A DNA stretch of 64,000 bases, taken from Sphingomonadales bacterium UBA6157. Its GTDB lineage: Bacteria > Pseudomonadota > Alphaproteobacteria > Sphingomonadales > Sphingomonadaceae. Positions 8,133 through 14,834 of this stretch are shown here, in pieces. The notes beneath the pieces are model-generated. The model saw only the letters and a list, made by a program, of their open reading frames with translations, was not told where the DNA came from and searched no databases. The first letter of the stretch is position 1, and every line of letters starts with the position of its first letter. The stretch is taken from contig DIUN01000039.1 in NCBI GenBank assembly GCA_002423025.1, positions 37,408 to 101,407 on the forward strand, read 5' to 3'. A program made the position numbers and the translations under genes.

Positions 8133-8139
8133 CCCGCAA

Positions 8140-8306
8140 CCGTCCCGCACCGTCCCGCAGACCTCCCCGCAACAATTACAAGGACTTAGATAGGACCGTC
8201 CCGCACCATCCCGCAGACCGTCCCGCACAACCTCCCCGCAGCAATTACAAGGACTTACCGGGAACCTCCCCGCACCGTCCCGCACCTCCCCGCAGACCTT
8301 CCCGCA
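8140..8306. repeat. Iteron cluster, candidate replication origin
   Basis: Eleven copies of a 10-bp unit CCNNCCCGCA (mostly CCGTCCCGCA or CCTCCCCGCA) start at 8140, 8150, 8162, 8196, 8206, 8218, 8231, 8265, 8275, 8285 and 8297. A 16-bp box CAATTACAAGGACTTA occurs twice (8173-8188 and 8242-8257), exactly 69 bp apart, dividing the array into three groups. Spacings within groups are 10-13 bp, close to one helical turn. The array fills most of the 332-bp noncoding gap 8022-8353, directly after the replication gene. Iterons beside a primase-helicase recall the P4 alpha protein origin, so a replication origin or partition/incompatibility site is inferred. Confidence 0.65.
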
Positions 8307-8353
8307 CTCTTGCCCGGATGACGCCGCGCGCGTGCAAGCACTCCCCCGCGCCG

Positions 8354-10276
8354 TCATTCTGCAATCCTTTCCCTGAGGCCGATCACCGGCTTACGGTCCG
8401 GCCCGCGCCACAACGGGGCCTCACTGGTGGCGTTCTCCACCCGGCCTTTGCGCAACAGCCGCTCCAATGCTGCCGCCAGCGCCGGGCGAGACAGGCGCTG
8501 CGCTTCCGGCATCGTGGTGAACATCTTTGGCGCATAGTTGCCCGCGTTGGCGCTGATCGACACCGCCCGGCGTTGCTCCGTCATTATGGACAGACAGGCC
8601 AGGAACGCAGCTTCCTCAGCCGCCAGCACCCGTGCCGCTTCGTTCATGCGCTCAGGGTCAAACGGCACTGCTGATTCGAGCGCGAACGCGCCATCATGCC
8701 ACCTGAAATCAATCTCAGCGCCGGCCCGCGCGTAGTTGGCCTTGGAGCGCCGCAACACCCGCGCGTCGGGATCGCCTGCCATGCCCTCGCCCTTGTTGGC
8801 CCAGTCCATGAACAGGCGCTGCCTAACGTGCGCTTCCCAGCCCGTAGAGCCTGAGAACTCCGCGCCGCCTTTGGACGGATGGCCCAGGAACAGCACCGTG
8901 CCTTTCGTGGCCATCGCCAGGCGGTCCATGACGTTGCAGAAGCCGGCAACCTGATTGCGGACGTTCTCATTGCCGGTGAAGGTTTGCGCCACGTTGTCGA
9001 TGGCAATGAAGGTGGCGCCGATAGCCTTGGCCGTGGCCTCCAGGTCATGGAAGCGCTGAGACAAGACTAGCTTGCCGTCCGCCTCAAAATTGACCAGCTC
9101 GCTCCCAAGCTCGCCTTTGAGGCTCGATACGAACATGCGGCGGTGCAGGTCGCGCATCGAAAGCCCAAGGGCCTGATTGATCGATGCTTGCCGGCGGTGA
9201 AGCTCGCTCAGGTCATCTTCACAGGTCACGTAAAGCGTGATGCAGTCGGCAACCGGCAAGCCCAGAAAATCCACTCCGGTGGCAAGGCAGGTGGCCAGCT
9301 GCTGCGTGATAAGCGACTTGCCGACGCCACCATCACCCGTGAGATAGGCGGCACTCCCCCGCGCCAACCAACCGTCAATCAGCCATTCCCGCGCGGGCGG
9401 CTCGATACCTTCCCACGCGCCAGGGCTGATGATCGGCAGCGCGTGCGCAGCCTCACCCGGCTTGGAAACATCGGATGCACCGCGGCACAAATCCACCAGC
9501 CCGAAGGCCGGGTTGCCGGCGCCGATCCAGTCCATGACGTCGCCCTTGTCAGGCAGGCCAGGCAGATCGATCTGATAGACGCTGGCAGCGGTGCCAGAGA
9601 GCTTGCGCGCCACGTCATCGGCATGAGCCCGCCCCGGCGTGTCATTGTCCGGGAGAATGAACACGTGCCGGCCGGCAAGGTGCGGCGCGAAATGCTCAGG
9701 CCATTTGCCAGCGCCGAACGGGTTGCACGTCGCCACCAGCCCAGCTGCCGCCAGTGCGTCAACCTTCCGCTCGCCCTCGACAATGAACACCGGAAGCTCT
9801 GGATCAGCGGCTAGCAGCTCAGGAAGGCGATAGGGCAGCGCCTGAAAGCCATTCAGGCCAGCGCGCCAGCGCCCCGGCCCTACAGGGTGCGATACGGTAA
9901 AGTCCTTGCGGCGCCCGTTCTTGCCCGGCTCGATACGGCTGATGCGGAACGCAACCGCGCCATCGGCGCCGCAGTAATCGAAAGCCGCGACAACCTTCCC
10001 CAGCGGCTCGCTCGCGCGCCCGCGCTCGGCAACTGGCGTTTGCCATGCGGGAGCCGGGGCCGGGCGGTCCGATAGCACCCCCTCGCGCCGCCATGCGTCC
10101 TTGATGGCTTTCCAGTCATCACCCGCGAACGAGTGCACGATAATGTCATCGCCGGCCTGATTGTCGCGCACGGTAACGCTGCGGTCCGCCTTGCTATGCC
10201 CAGGGCCGGGAACGGCGCCGTGATCGCCGCGCCACTCGCCGCTCAATCGAGCCGTGACGCTTCGCGCAAGGCTCAC
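8354..10276 (-). CDS. TOPRIM primase / RepA-like helicase
   Basis: A 640-residue replication protein. The TOPRIM domain at about 160-230 has the glutamate E167 in IVEGER and the acidic pair D210/D212 in LPDNDTPG. A RecA/RepA-like ATPase follows, with Walker A GDGGVGKS (314-321), Walker B FIAIDN (423-428) and a GHPSKGGAEFSGS segment. The N-terminus keeps the WRGxxG…P.H outline of phage primases, but the usual cysteine zinc ligands are absent, so priming may depend on other features. By analogy with P4 alpha it may bind the adjacent iterons. It overlaps the preceding 60-aa gene by 4 bp, indicating coupled translation. Confidence 0.88.
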   Translation of the reverse strand: MSLARSVTARLSGEWRGDHGAVPGPGHSKADRSVTVRDNQAGDDIIVHSFAGDDWKAIKDAWRREGVLSDRPAPAPAWQTPVAERGRASEPLGKVVAAFDYCGADGAVAFRISRIEPGKNGRRKDFTVSHPVGPGRWRAGLNGFQALPYRLPELLAADPELPVFIVEGERKVDALAAAGLVATCNPFGAGKWPEHFAPHLAGRHVFILPDNDTPGRAHADDVARKLSGTAASVYQIDLPGLPDKGDVMDWIGAGNPAFGLVDLCRGASDVSKPGEAAHALPIISPGAWEGIEPPAREWLIDGWLARGSAAYLTGDGGVGKSLITQQLATCLATGVDFLGLPVADCITLYVTCEDDLSELHRRQASINQALGLSMRDLHRRMFVSSLKGELGSELVNFEADGKLVLSQRFHDLEATAKAIGATFIAIDNVAQTFTGNENVRNQVAGFCNVMDRLAMATKGTVLFLGHPSKGGAEFSGSTGWEAHVRQRLFMDWANKGEGMAGDPDARVLRRSKANYARAGAEIDFRWHDGAFALESAVPFDPERMNEAARVLAAEEAAFLACLSIMTEQRRAVSISANAGNYAPKMFTTMPEAQRLSRPALAAALERLLRKGRVENATSEAPLWRGPDRKPVIGLRERIAE

Positions 10277-10455
10277 CGGGGCTTACCTTGGGGCGTGATG
10301 GCAGTGAGGGTTTTAGCGTCCGGCTGAACCAGCACGGCGCCTGAATCGGCATCCCTTACTAGCACAGTGGTGCCGGCGGATTGATCGAAGATTCGGCCAT
10401 AGCAGCCGAACCACACGCCCCCACGGGCGAGGGTGATTCCCTCGGCGCGTGACAT
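10273..10455 (-). CDS. 60-aa element protein, unknown
   Basis: A 60-residue protein ending in a 4-bp overlap with the TOPRIM-helicase start, and the first gene of the leftward replication unit. It reads MSRAEGITLARGGVWFGCYGR and onward with a hydrophobic, beta-rich character and no recognised motif. The 134 bp between its start and attR (10456-10589) must hold the promoter. It includes a hairpin AGCCCC/GGGGCT at 10462-10479. No convincing promoter hexamers were found there. Confidence 0.55.
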   Translation of the reverse strand: MSRAEGITLARGGVWFGCYGRIFDQSAGTTVLVRDADSGAVLVQPDAKTLTAITPQGKPR

Positions 10456-10589
10456 GCTTAAAGCCCCCTAGTTGGGGCTAGTCGCCAAGCCTTTCGATGT
10501 TTTGCATATCGCCCGTAACCCATTGACGTAACAAAGCCCGAAAAGGGCCTGTTTTGCGGGCGACGCCTTAAAATTGCACGATTTCTACC

Positions 10590-10639
10590 GGATTGAAAAT
10601 CCCCGTGTCGGTGGTTCAAATCCGCCCCCGGGCACCATT
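10590..10639 (+). repeat. attR: right 50-bp direct repeat
   Basis: An exact copy of 257-306, comprising the 3' part of tRNA-Phe from the anticodon stem to two bases past CCA. No acceptor or D-arm sequence precedes it, so it is a tRNA fragment and not a gene. It marks the right end of the element. The native chromosome continues with the end of dps 50 bp further on. Confidence 0.92.
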
Positions 10640-10688
10640 TTGCCGGAAAACTGATCGAAACCACCGATGGGCAGGCTAGCTGTTGGGC

Positions 10689-11171
10689 TCAGCCCTTGGG
10701 AGCGGCGTGGGATTCGACAAACCACAGCTGCTTGTCGATGCCGCGCGAGATTTCCGTGAACAGGTCGGCCGTGGTGGCATCGCCAAACTCGGCGGTCGTG
10801 TCGATCGCCTCGCGCACCATCTCGCCGAACGCGGCGAGGGCGCCGGCCACGGCGAAGATGTGGCTGTGCTCATCGGCGATGCCGAGCGGGTAGGGGACGA
10901 GGCCGGACTTTTCCACCGCAACCTGGATGGTGCCGTGCGCGGTGTCGCCAAGCTGGCCGGCGCGCTCGGCGATCAGGTCGGAATAATCCTCGACCTGCGT
11001 CGAGACAGTATCGAACAGCTCATGCACGGCGAAGAAGCCGGGGCCACGGACGTTCCAGTGCGCCTGCTTGAGCTGGGCGTGCAGATCGATGGCGGCGGCG
11101 AGATGGGTGTTGAGCACCTTGGCGGACTGGGTGCGGATGGCGGCAGACAGCGTATTGCGGGTCTTGATCAT
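10689..11171 (-). CDS. dps: Dps DNA-protection ferritin
   Basis: A 160-residue Dps family protein that forms a 12-subunit cage, oxidises and stores iron, and shields DNA in stress and stationary phase. The ferroxidase motif of the family is clear: AHWNVRGPGFFAVHELFD near residues 36-54, with D and E ligands just after (STQVEDYSDLIAERA). Length is normal. It lies 39 bp downstream of a small membrane protein gene that has a perfect EcfG-type promoter, so both are probably stress-induced together. Confidence 0.93.
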   Translation of the reverse strand: MIKTRNTLSAAIRTQSAKVLNTHLAAAIDLHAQLKQAHWNVRGPGFFAVHELFDTVSTQVEDYSDLIAERAGQLGDTAHGTIQVAVEKSGLVPYPLGIADEHSHIFAVAGALAAFGEMVREAIDTTAEFGDATTADLFTEISRGIDKQLWFVESHAAPKG

Positions 11172-11209
11172 GGGTTTTCTTTCGTTCTGTTGGAAAATGA
11201 TGGGCCGGC

Positions 11210-11368
11210 TCAGCGCGCCAGCCGGGTGATGAGGCTGGCGAAGCCGAGCGCCACGATGACGCCGGCGAGCATCAGCGCGAGATCGTGCGCGCTGCCGAAT
11301 TTATCGGAAAATCCAATAACCGCCGCGATTGTGGCGGAAATTATGAATATGAACGCATGGTTCAGCAT
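11210..11368 (-). CDS. YtjA/DUF1328-like small membrane protein
   Basis: A 52-residue protein starting at the ATG at 11368. Two hydrophobic segments, AFIFIISATIAAVIGF and LALMLAGVIVALGFASLI, are joined by a short polar turn (SDKFGSAHD). This layout and the IAAVIGF segment resemble the DUF1328/YtjA family, tiny inner-membrane proteins often found in stress regulons. Similarity is by eye only. An EcfG-type promoter ends 36 bp before the start, and dps follows on the same strand, which supports a stress role. Confidence 0.6.
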   Translation of the reverse strand: MLNHAFIFIISATIAAVIGFSDKFGSAHDLALMLAGVIVALGFASLITRLAR

Positions 11369-11403
11369 ATGAATACTCGCGGGTTACATTGATTGTCAGG
11401 TTG

Positions 11404-11428
11404 AACGCCGCGTCATTCATTAGGTTCC
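11404..11428 (-). promoter_or_regulatory. EcfG-type promoter for membrane peptide and dps
   Basis: On the minus strand GGAAC (11428-11424), 16 bases, then CGTT (11407-11404). This is a full match to the alphaproteobacterial EcfG consensus GGAAC-N16/17-CGTT. It is placed 36 bp before the small membrane protein start, with dps next. Confidence 0.75.
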
Positions 11429-11500
11429 GGGCTGCGACATTGTGGAACCAATTGCCGCTCTCCTGCTTGTTTGCTATGATGCATCCCTCGGAGACATGAC

Positions 11501-11836
11501 ATGACCATGGCAGACCACAGCGATCCCTTTGATATCGTTTTGGGAGATCCGGCAGCCTATTTCGAGACGCCGCGAGCTATTGCGGACGATTCGTCGCTGT
11601 CCCGTGCGGAAAAACTGCAATTGCTCGATGAGTGGGCGAAAGACATTGCCGACCGCAGCAGCGCTGCGGACGAAGGCATGATCCCGGATGTGCCGGGCCA
11701 GATCGAATGCGATGACGCGCTGGCCGCCAAGATTTTCGCGGTGCGCGAGGCGGTGGAGGCAACCCCGGAAGACGGGCTGATAACGACGGCGGTGCGGCTG
11801 TGGAAGCGGCTGACCGGCGCTGCTGGCCACGCGTGA
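11501..11836 (+). CDS. Hypothetical acidic protein
   Basis: A 111-residue acidic soluble protein of unknown function. The N-terminal half (DPFDIVLGDPAAYFETPRAIADDSSLSRAEKLQLLDEWAKDIADR) alternates short loops and an amphipathic helix, a pattern I associate with uncharacterised sphingomonad proteins. The second half carries a short helical VREAVEA segment and a basic LWKRLTG tail. It starts with MTMADH; the second Met is an alternative start. A 13-bp perfect hairpin 15 bp after its stop separates it from the convergent lipoprotein gene. Confidence 0.65.
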   Translation: MTMADHSDPFDIVLGDPAAYFETPRAIADDSSLSRAEKLQLLDEWAKDIADRSSAADEGMIPDVPGQIECDDALAAKIFAVREAVEATPEDGLITTAVRLWKRLTGAAGHA

Positions 11837-11851
11837 GGCTGCGATAGAATC

Positions 11852-11887
11852 CAGCCGTCACTCCCGCACTGGCTGGAGTGACGGCTG
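11852..11887. terminator. Bidirectional hairpin between convergent genes
   Basis: CAGCCGTCACTCC (11852-11864) and GGAGTGACGGCTG (11875-11887) form a perfect 13-bp stem with a 10-base loop. It lies between the rightward 111-aa gene and the leftward lipoprotein gene. No T-run is present, so factor-independent termination is uncertain, but the position fits a shared terminator. Confidence 0.55.
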
Positions 11888-11904
11888 CAGAGGGTGATCG
11901 CGCC

Positions 11905-12504
11905 TCAGCGGTCCGGGTGCTGCACCTGCGGCCCCAGCCGCGCCAGCACATCCCGAGCATCAAAGGCACGGCGGGAGTCTTGTGGCATCGGGCCGCGCCC
12001 CATGCGGATCTCGGCGGTGGCCTCGAAGCGCTCCACGGTCCGCTGATCGACCTGCATCGACCAGAAGGGATCGCCCCAATACGGGTCCCAGCTGCGCCAG
12101 CCCGGCACGGCGCCATAATAGCGCCAATAGGGCCGCCAGTAGAGATAGCGGTCCCCATACCAGGGGCGGTAGAATGGGTCCGGATCCATCCGCCGCTCGA
12201 CATCGCGCGTCATCTCGCGCTCCTCGATGACGAACCAGTCGTAATTCTGCCGAACCGTCAGCTCGGCGGCGCGGTAGAGCAGAAAGCCCTCCACCTTGTC
12301 CCGCGAGGTCAGCGTGTTGCCGGCAAAGGTGACACGGAAGCGGTCAGGCGCCAGCTGCTCGTCGGAATAGCCGCCGGAAACCTGGTTGGACGGCGAGAGC
12401 GGCTGATAGGGCGTGCTGGTGGCACAGCCGGCCAGCGCCATGAGCGCGGCGGCTGCCGCCACTGTCACCAGCGCTCCGGGGCGGATCTTCCTGTGGTGCT
12501 GCAT
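11905..12504 (-). CDS. CC0125/CC1285-type lipoprotein
   Basis: A 199-residue envelope lipoprotein. A signal sequence ends in a lipobox LMALAGC at residues 21-27, so the mature protein is acylated at C27. The body contains an RVTFAGNTLTSRDKVEGFLLYRAAELT segment, then a Trp/Tyr/Pro-rich stretch (FYRPWYGDRYLYWRPYWRYYG). This matches the alphaproteobacterial lipoprotein family named after Caulobacter CC0125/CC1285, whose function is not established. It is transcribed alone; the 152 bp upstream (12505-12656) separate it from the kinase end. Confidence 0.8.
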   Translation of the reverse strand: MQHHRKIRPGALVTVAAAAALMALAGCATSTPYQPLSPSNQVSGGYSDEQLAPDRFRVTFAGNTLTSRDKVEGFLLYRAAELTVRQNYDWFVIEEREMTRDVERRMDPDPFYRPWYGDRYLYWRPYWRYYGAVPGWRSWDPYWGDPFWSMQVDQRTVERFEATAEIRMGRGPMPQDSRRAFDARDVLARLGPQVQHPDR

Positions 12505-12656
12505 CGCCTGTCTCCCATCGGCCCGGCTTTGTGGCGGGGCATGAGGCAGCGATACCGAACATCAGGAACGGGCATCACCACCGATGGAAAATCTCTGGGG
12601 ATTTTGGGATGTTGCGCCTATTCGAAACACTACGTAGCGCAGCCGTCCTGTGGTCT

Positions 12657-13649
12657 TCAGGGTTGGGGATCGGCAAAGGTGAGGGCATAGCGGCCCCGCG
12701 CGGCATCATGCCAGACCTTGCTGTGCAGCTGCCGGCTCATGCCGGTGATGACCCTGGCCGAGGGCATCGCGGCATTGTCGACCAGCCAGTCCGCGCCGAG
12801 GAAGGCGGCGGCTTCCACCGCCACGGTCAACTGGTGCTGGCGGCGCTGTGCCTCGATGCGCAGCACAAGGCTGCCCGGCGCGCCCTGGTGCACGGCGATG
12901 CTGGCCAGCTCTGTCAGCAGGAACGCCACCGGAACAGCGGCATCAGCGCTGATGATGATCGGCTCGACGCCCTCGCTGTCGATGCTGATCTTGCAATGCG
13001 TGGGCGAGGTGAGGCTGGCCTCCAGCCCGCCGCACAGGTCTGCAACAAGGGCCTGCAGGTTCACGCCGGCCACGCTCTCATCGTCATAGATCCAGCGGTG
13101 CACCATGTTCAGCGCGCTCACCCGGGCCTGCATGGCGGCATAGGTGCTGGCGACATCCGGCGAGGCCTCGCCGCGCGCGTGCAGCGAGAGCAGACTGGAG
13201 ATGACCTGCAGGCTGTTCTTGACGCGGTGGTGGATCTCACGCGTCAGCTGCCGCTGCTCGGCGAGGGAAAGGTTCAGGTCCGTCTCATGGGCGCTCACCT
13301 TTTCGGAAAGCGCCACCACCTGCGCCGCCAGCGTCTCCATCTCCGGGCTGTGAAACACCTTGCTGTCCAGCATCGCCCGCGCTGCCTTCGAGTCATGGCC
13401 CGAGAGCGCCACCAGCGCCTGCAGCCGCAGCAGCGGCACCACGATGATCTGGTGGATGGCCAGCCAGCCCACGGCCAGCGCCGCCAGCCACAGCCCGGTT
13501 GCCAAGGCCATGGCGGGCATGTCCTGCCGTGGCGCGGCTGTCATCACCATGGCGACCACGCCGAACGGCAGCAGTGCCAGCGCGAAAATCGCCATCAGCC
13601 GTCCCGAGATCGAGAGGCGGCGCAAGGTGGTGGCGGTGTCCGGTGTCAT
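12657..13649 (-). CDS. HisKA_2 sensor kinase with degenerate ATPase (PhyP/PhyK-like)
   Basis: A 330-residue membrane histidine kinase-like protein divergent from phyR. There are two transmembrane segments (about 18-38 and 48-72), a HAMP/coiled region to about 130, and the HisKA_2 box REIHHRVKNSLQVISSLLSL at 138-157. The expected C-terminal HATPase is poorly preserved. The N-box position reads LLTELASIAVH without the asparagine of the usual ELxxNAxKH, and no DxGxG box is seen. In Sphingomonas melonis the phyR-linked kinase-like protein PhyP acts mainly as a phosphatase on PhyR; a similar negative role is likely here. Confidence 0.82.
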   Translation of the reverse strand: MTPDTATTLRRLSISGRLMAIFALALLPFGVVAMVMTAAPRQDMPAMALATGLWLAALAVGWLAIHQIIVVPLLRLQALVALSGHDSKAARAMLDSKVFHSPEMETLAAQVVALSEKVSAHETDLNLSLAEQRQLTREIHHRVKNSLQVISSLLSLHARGEASPDVASTYAAMQARVSALNMVHRWIYDDESVAGVNLQALVADLCGGLEASLTSPTHCKISIDSEGVEPIIISADAAVPVAFLLTELASIAVHQGAPGSLVLRIEAQRRQHQLTVAVEAAAFLGADWLVDNAAMPSARVITGMSRQLHSKVWHDAARGRYALTFADPQP

Positions 13650-13871
13650 CAGAATGCGTCTTGCCGATCAGCCGAGCTTGAGGAGCAGTGCCGTGATTCG
13701 CGAAGAGGCGGGCTCTGCCAAAGCTTGTTCATACGCCGTGCACAGAATTGTGCTAATGAATGGCGACGAAAATTCGGGGGCAAGGCCGGTGGCTGATGGG
13801 CGCGAAAGGGGTGCCCGCGGGCCAATATCCGCCACTATCGGGTGGCCGCGGAAAAAATCGTCATGCGCTGC

Positions 13872-13896
13872 GGAACCATTTGAAAGCCTGTTGGTT
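13872..13896 (+). promoter_or_regulatory. EcfG-type promoter for phyR
   Basis: GGAAC (13872-13876), 16 bases, then GGTT (13893-13896), one base from the EcfG consensus CGTT. It lies 90 bp before phyR in the 336-bp gap 13650-13985, which otherwise holds no gene that I can support. Positive autoregulation of the stress locus by EcfG is known in this group. Confidence 0.65.
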
Positions 13897-13985
13897 GTCC
13901 ACATGATTTGCCGTGCGGCTGTCGGTCGCCGCACGTGCGCGGCCTCAGCAATATCAATCGTCTGCAGTCTTGAAAGTTCCCGATA

Positions 13986-14792
13986 ATGTCGCTTGCCTCG
14001 CAGATTGCTCCTCATCTGCCCTATCTCCGTCGATACGCCCGCGCCCTCAGCGGCTCGCAGCCCGCCGGCGACCGGCTGGTCGAGATGATGCTCGAAGCCA
14101 TGATCGCCGACCCTGCCAGCTTCCCCACCGATGTTCCGGCGCGGCTGGCGCTCTACAAGGGCTTTCAGGCCGCCTGGGCCGAATCAGCCCATTCCAGTGC
14201 CAAGCCCGGCTTCTCGCTGCCGGAGGGCAGCAGCTTTGAAAATGTCGCCAACGCCCGGCTGGCCGCCATGATGCCGCTGTCGCGGCAGGCGCTGCTGCTT
14301 GGCGCCATGGAGGGCTTCACGGTTGATGATACTGCCTGGCTGCTCGATATAGATGCCGAGACCGTGCGCGAGCTTGTTGCGGCGGCGCTGGCCGATATCG
14401 CCCGGCAGACCCGCGCCGATGTGCTGATCATCGAGGATGAGCCGATCATCGGCATGCATCTCGAGAGCATCGTGCGCGATCTTGGCCATGACGTGACCGG
14501 CATCGCCATGACGATGACCGAGGCGATGGAGTGCTTCCACGAGCGCACGCCGGGCCTTGTGCTGGCCGATATCCAGCTTGCCGATGGCAGCAGCGGCATC
14601 GATGCCGTCAAGCTCATCCTCGCCGAGCGCTCCGTGCCGATCATCTTCATCACTGCCTTCCCCGAGCGGCTGCTGACCGGCGAGCGCCCCGAGCCGACCT
14701 TCCTCATCACCAAGCCGTTCCAGGCGGCCACGGTGGAAGCCGCGATCTCGCAGGCGCTGTTCTTCAATTCCACCGCGCGCCTCGGCGCGTAG
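13986..14792 (+). CDS. phyR: PhyR general stress response regulator
   Basis: A 268-residue response regulator of the PhyR class. Residues 1-140 resemble a sigma factor (regions 2 and 4) but serve as a decoy. Residues 144-260 are a receiver with acidic residues at 150-152, phospho-acceptor D195 in LADIQLADG, T223, and K243 in ITKPF. The PhyR-specific FITAFPERLLTGERPEP segment starts at 221. When phosphorylated, PhyR binds the anti-sigma factor NepR and frees EcfG. It is followed 42 bp later by the NepR-EcfG ORF on the same strand and is divergent from the likely cognate kinase/phosphatase. Confidence 0.95.
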   Translation: MSLASQIAPHLPYLRRYARALSGSQPAGDRLVEMMLEAMIADPASFPTDVPARLALYKGFQAAWAESAHSSAKPGFSLPEGSSFENVANARLAAMMPLSRQALLLGAMEGFTVDDTAWLLDIDAETVRELVAAALADIARQTRADVLIIEDEPIIGMHLESIVRDLGHDVTGIAMTMTEAMECFHERTPGLVLADIQLADGSSGIDAVKLILAERSVPIIFITAFPERLLTGERPEPTFLITKPFQAATVEAAISQALFFNSTARLGA

Positions 14793-14834
14793 CTCCCGAT
14801 TCCGCGCCTCGGCGCTTAAGACAAGGCTGTCACC

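Larger units (their letters stand above)
257..10639. mobile_element. 10.3-kb integrated satellite-like phage element
   Basis: The element is delimited by the 50-bp repeats at 257-306 and 10590-10639 and has a unit length of 10,333 bp. Gene order from the right, read on the minus strand, is: 60-aa protein, TOPRIM-helicase, iteron cluster, 76-aa protein, HTH protein, ClpP/major-capsid fusion, tape-measure protein, 130-aa protein, 175-aa protein, 75-aa protein, integrase. One small RHH gene reads rightward. Integration, replication and two virion-type genes are present. Terminase, portal, head completion, tail tube, sheath, fibre and lysis genes are not seen. The native chromosome resumes with dps on the right. 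It may be a satellite that borrows a helper phage's packaging and tail proteins, or a decayed prophage; intact frames and tight gene spacing favour the former. Confidence 0.85.

Noticed and set aside
8140..8306. CRISPR array
   Set aside because: Repeat units are only 10 bp, often directly abutting, with no spacer-length unique sequences and no cas genes nearby.
8022..8357. N-terminal extension of the 76-aa gene rich in Cys, Gly and Arg
   Set aside because: It is translation of the iteron array and the adjacent G/C runs; a better start with a ribosome site is at 8021.
10458..10664. 68-aa leftward ORF across attR with the same GADLNHRHGDFQS peptide
   Set aside because: Same tRNA-derived artefact, encoded by the attR copy.
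11442..11470. GGAAC before the 111-aa gene as an EcfG promoter
   Set aside because: The next GTT lies about 20 bases away, outside the 16-17 base spacing.
13956..13979. Leftward GGAAC-N16-GATT as an EcfG promoter for the kinase gene
   Set aside because: The -10 lacks the GTT core and the site is over 300 bp from the kinase start.
13668..14015. 115-aa leftward ORF in the gap between the kinase and phyR
   Set aside because: No recognisable motif or ribosome site, and it covers the phyR promoter region and phyR start.
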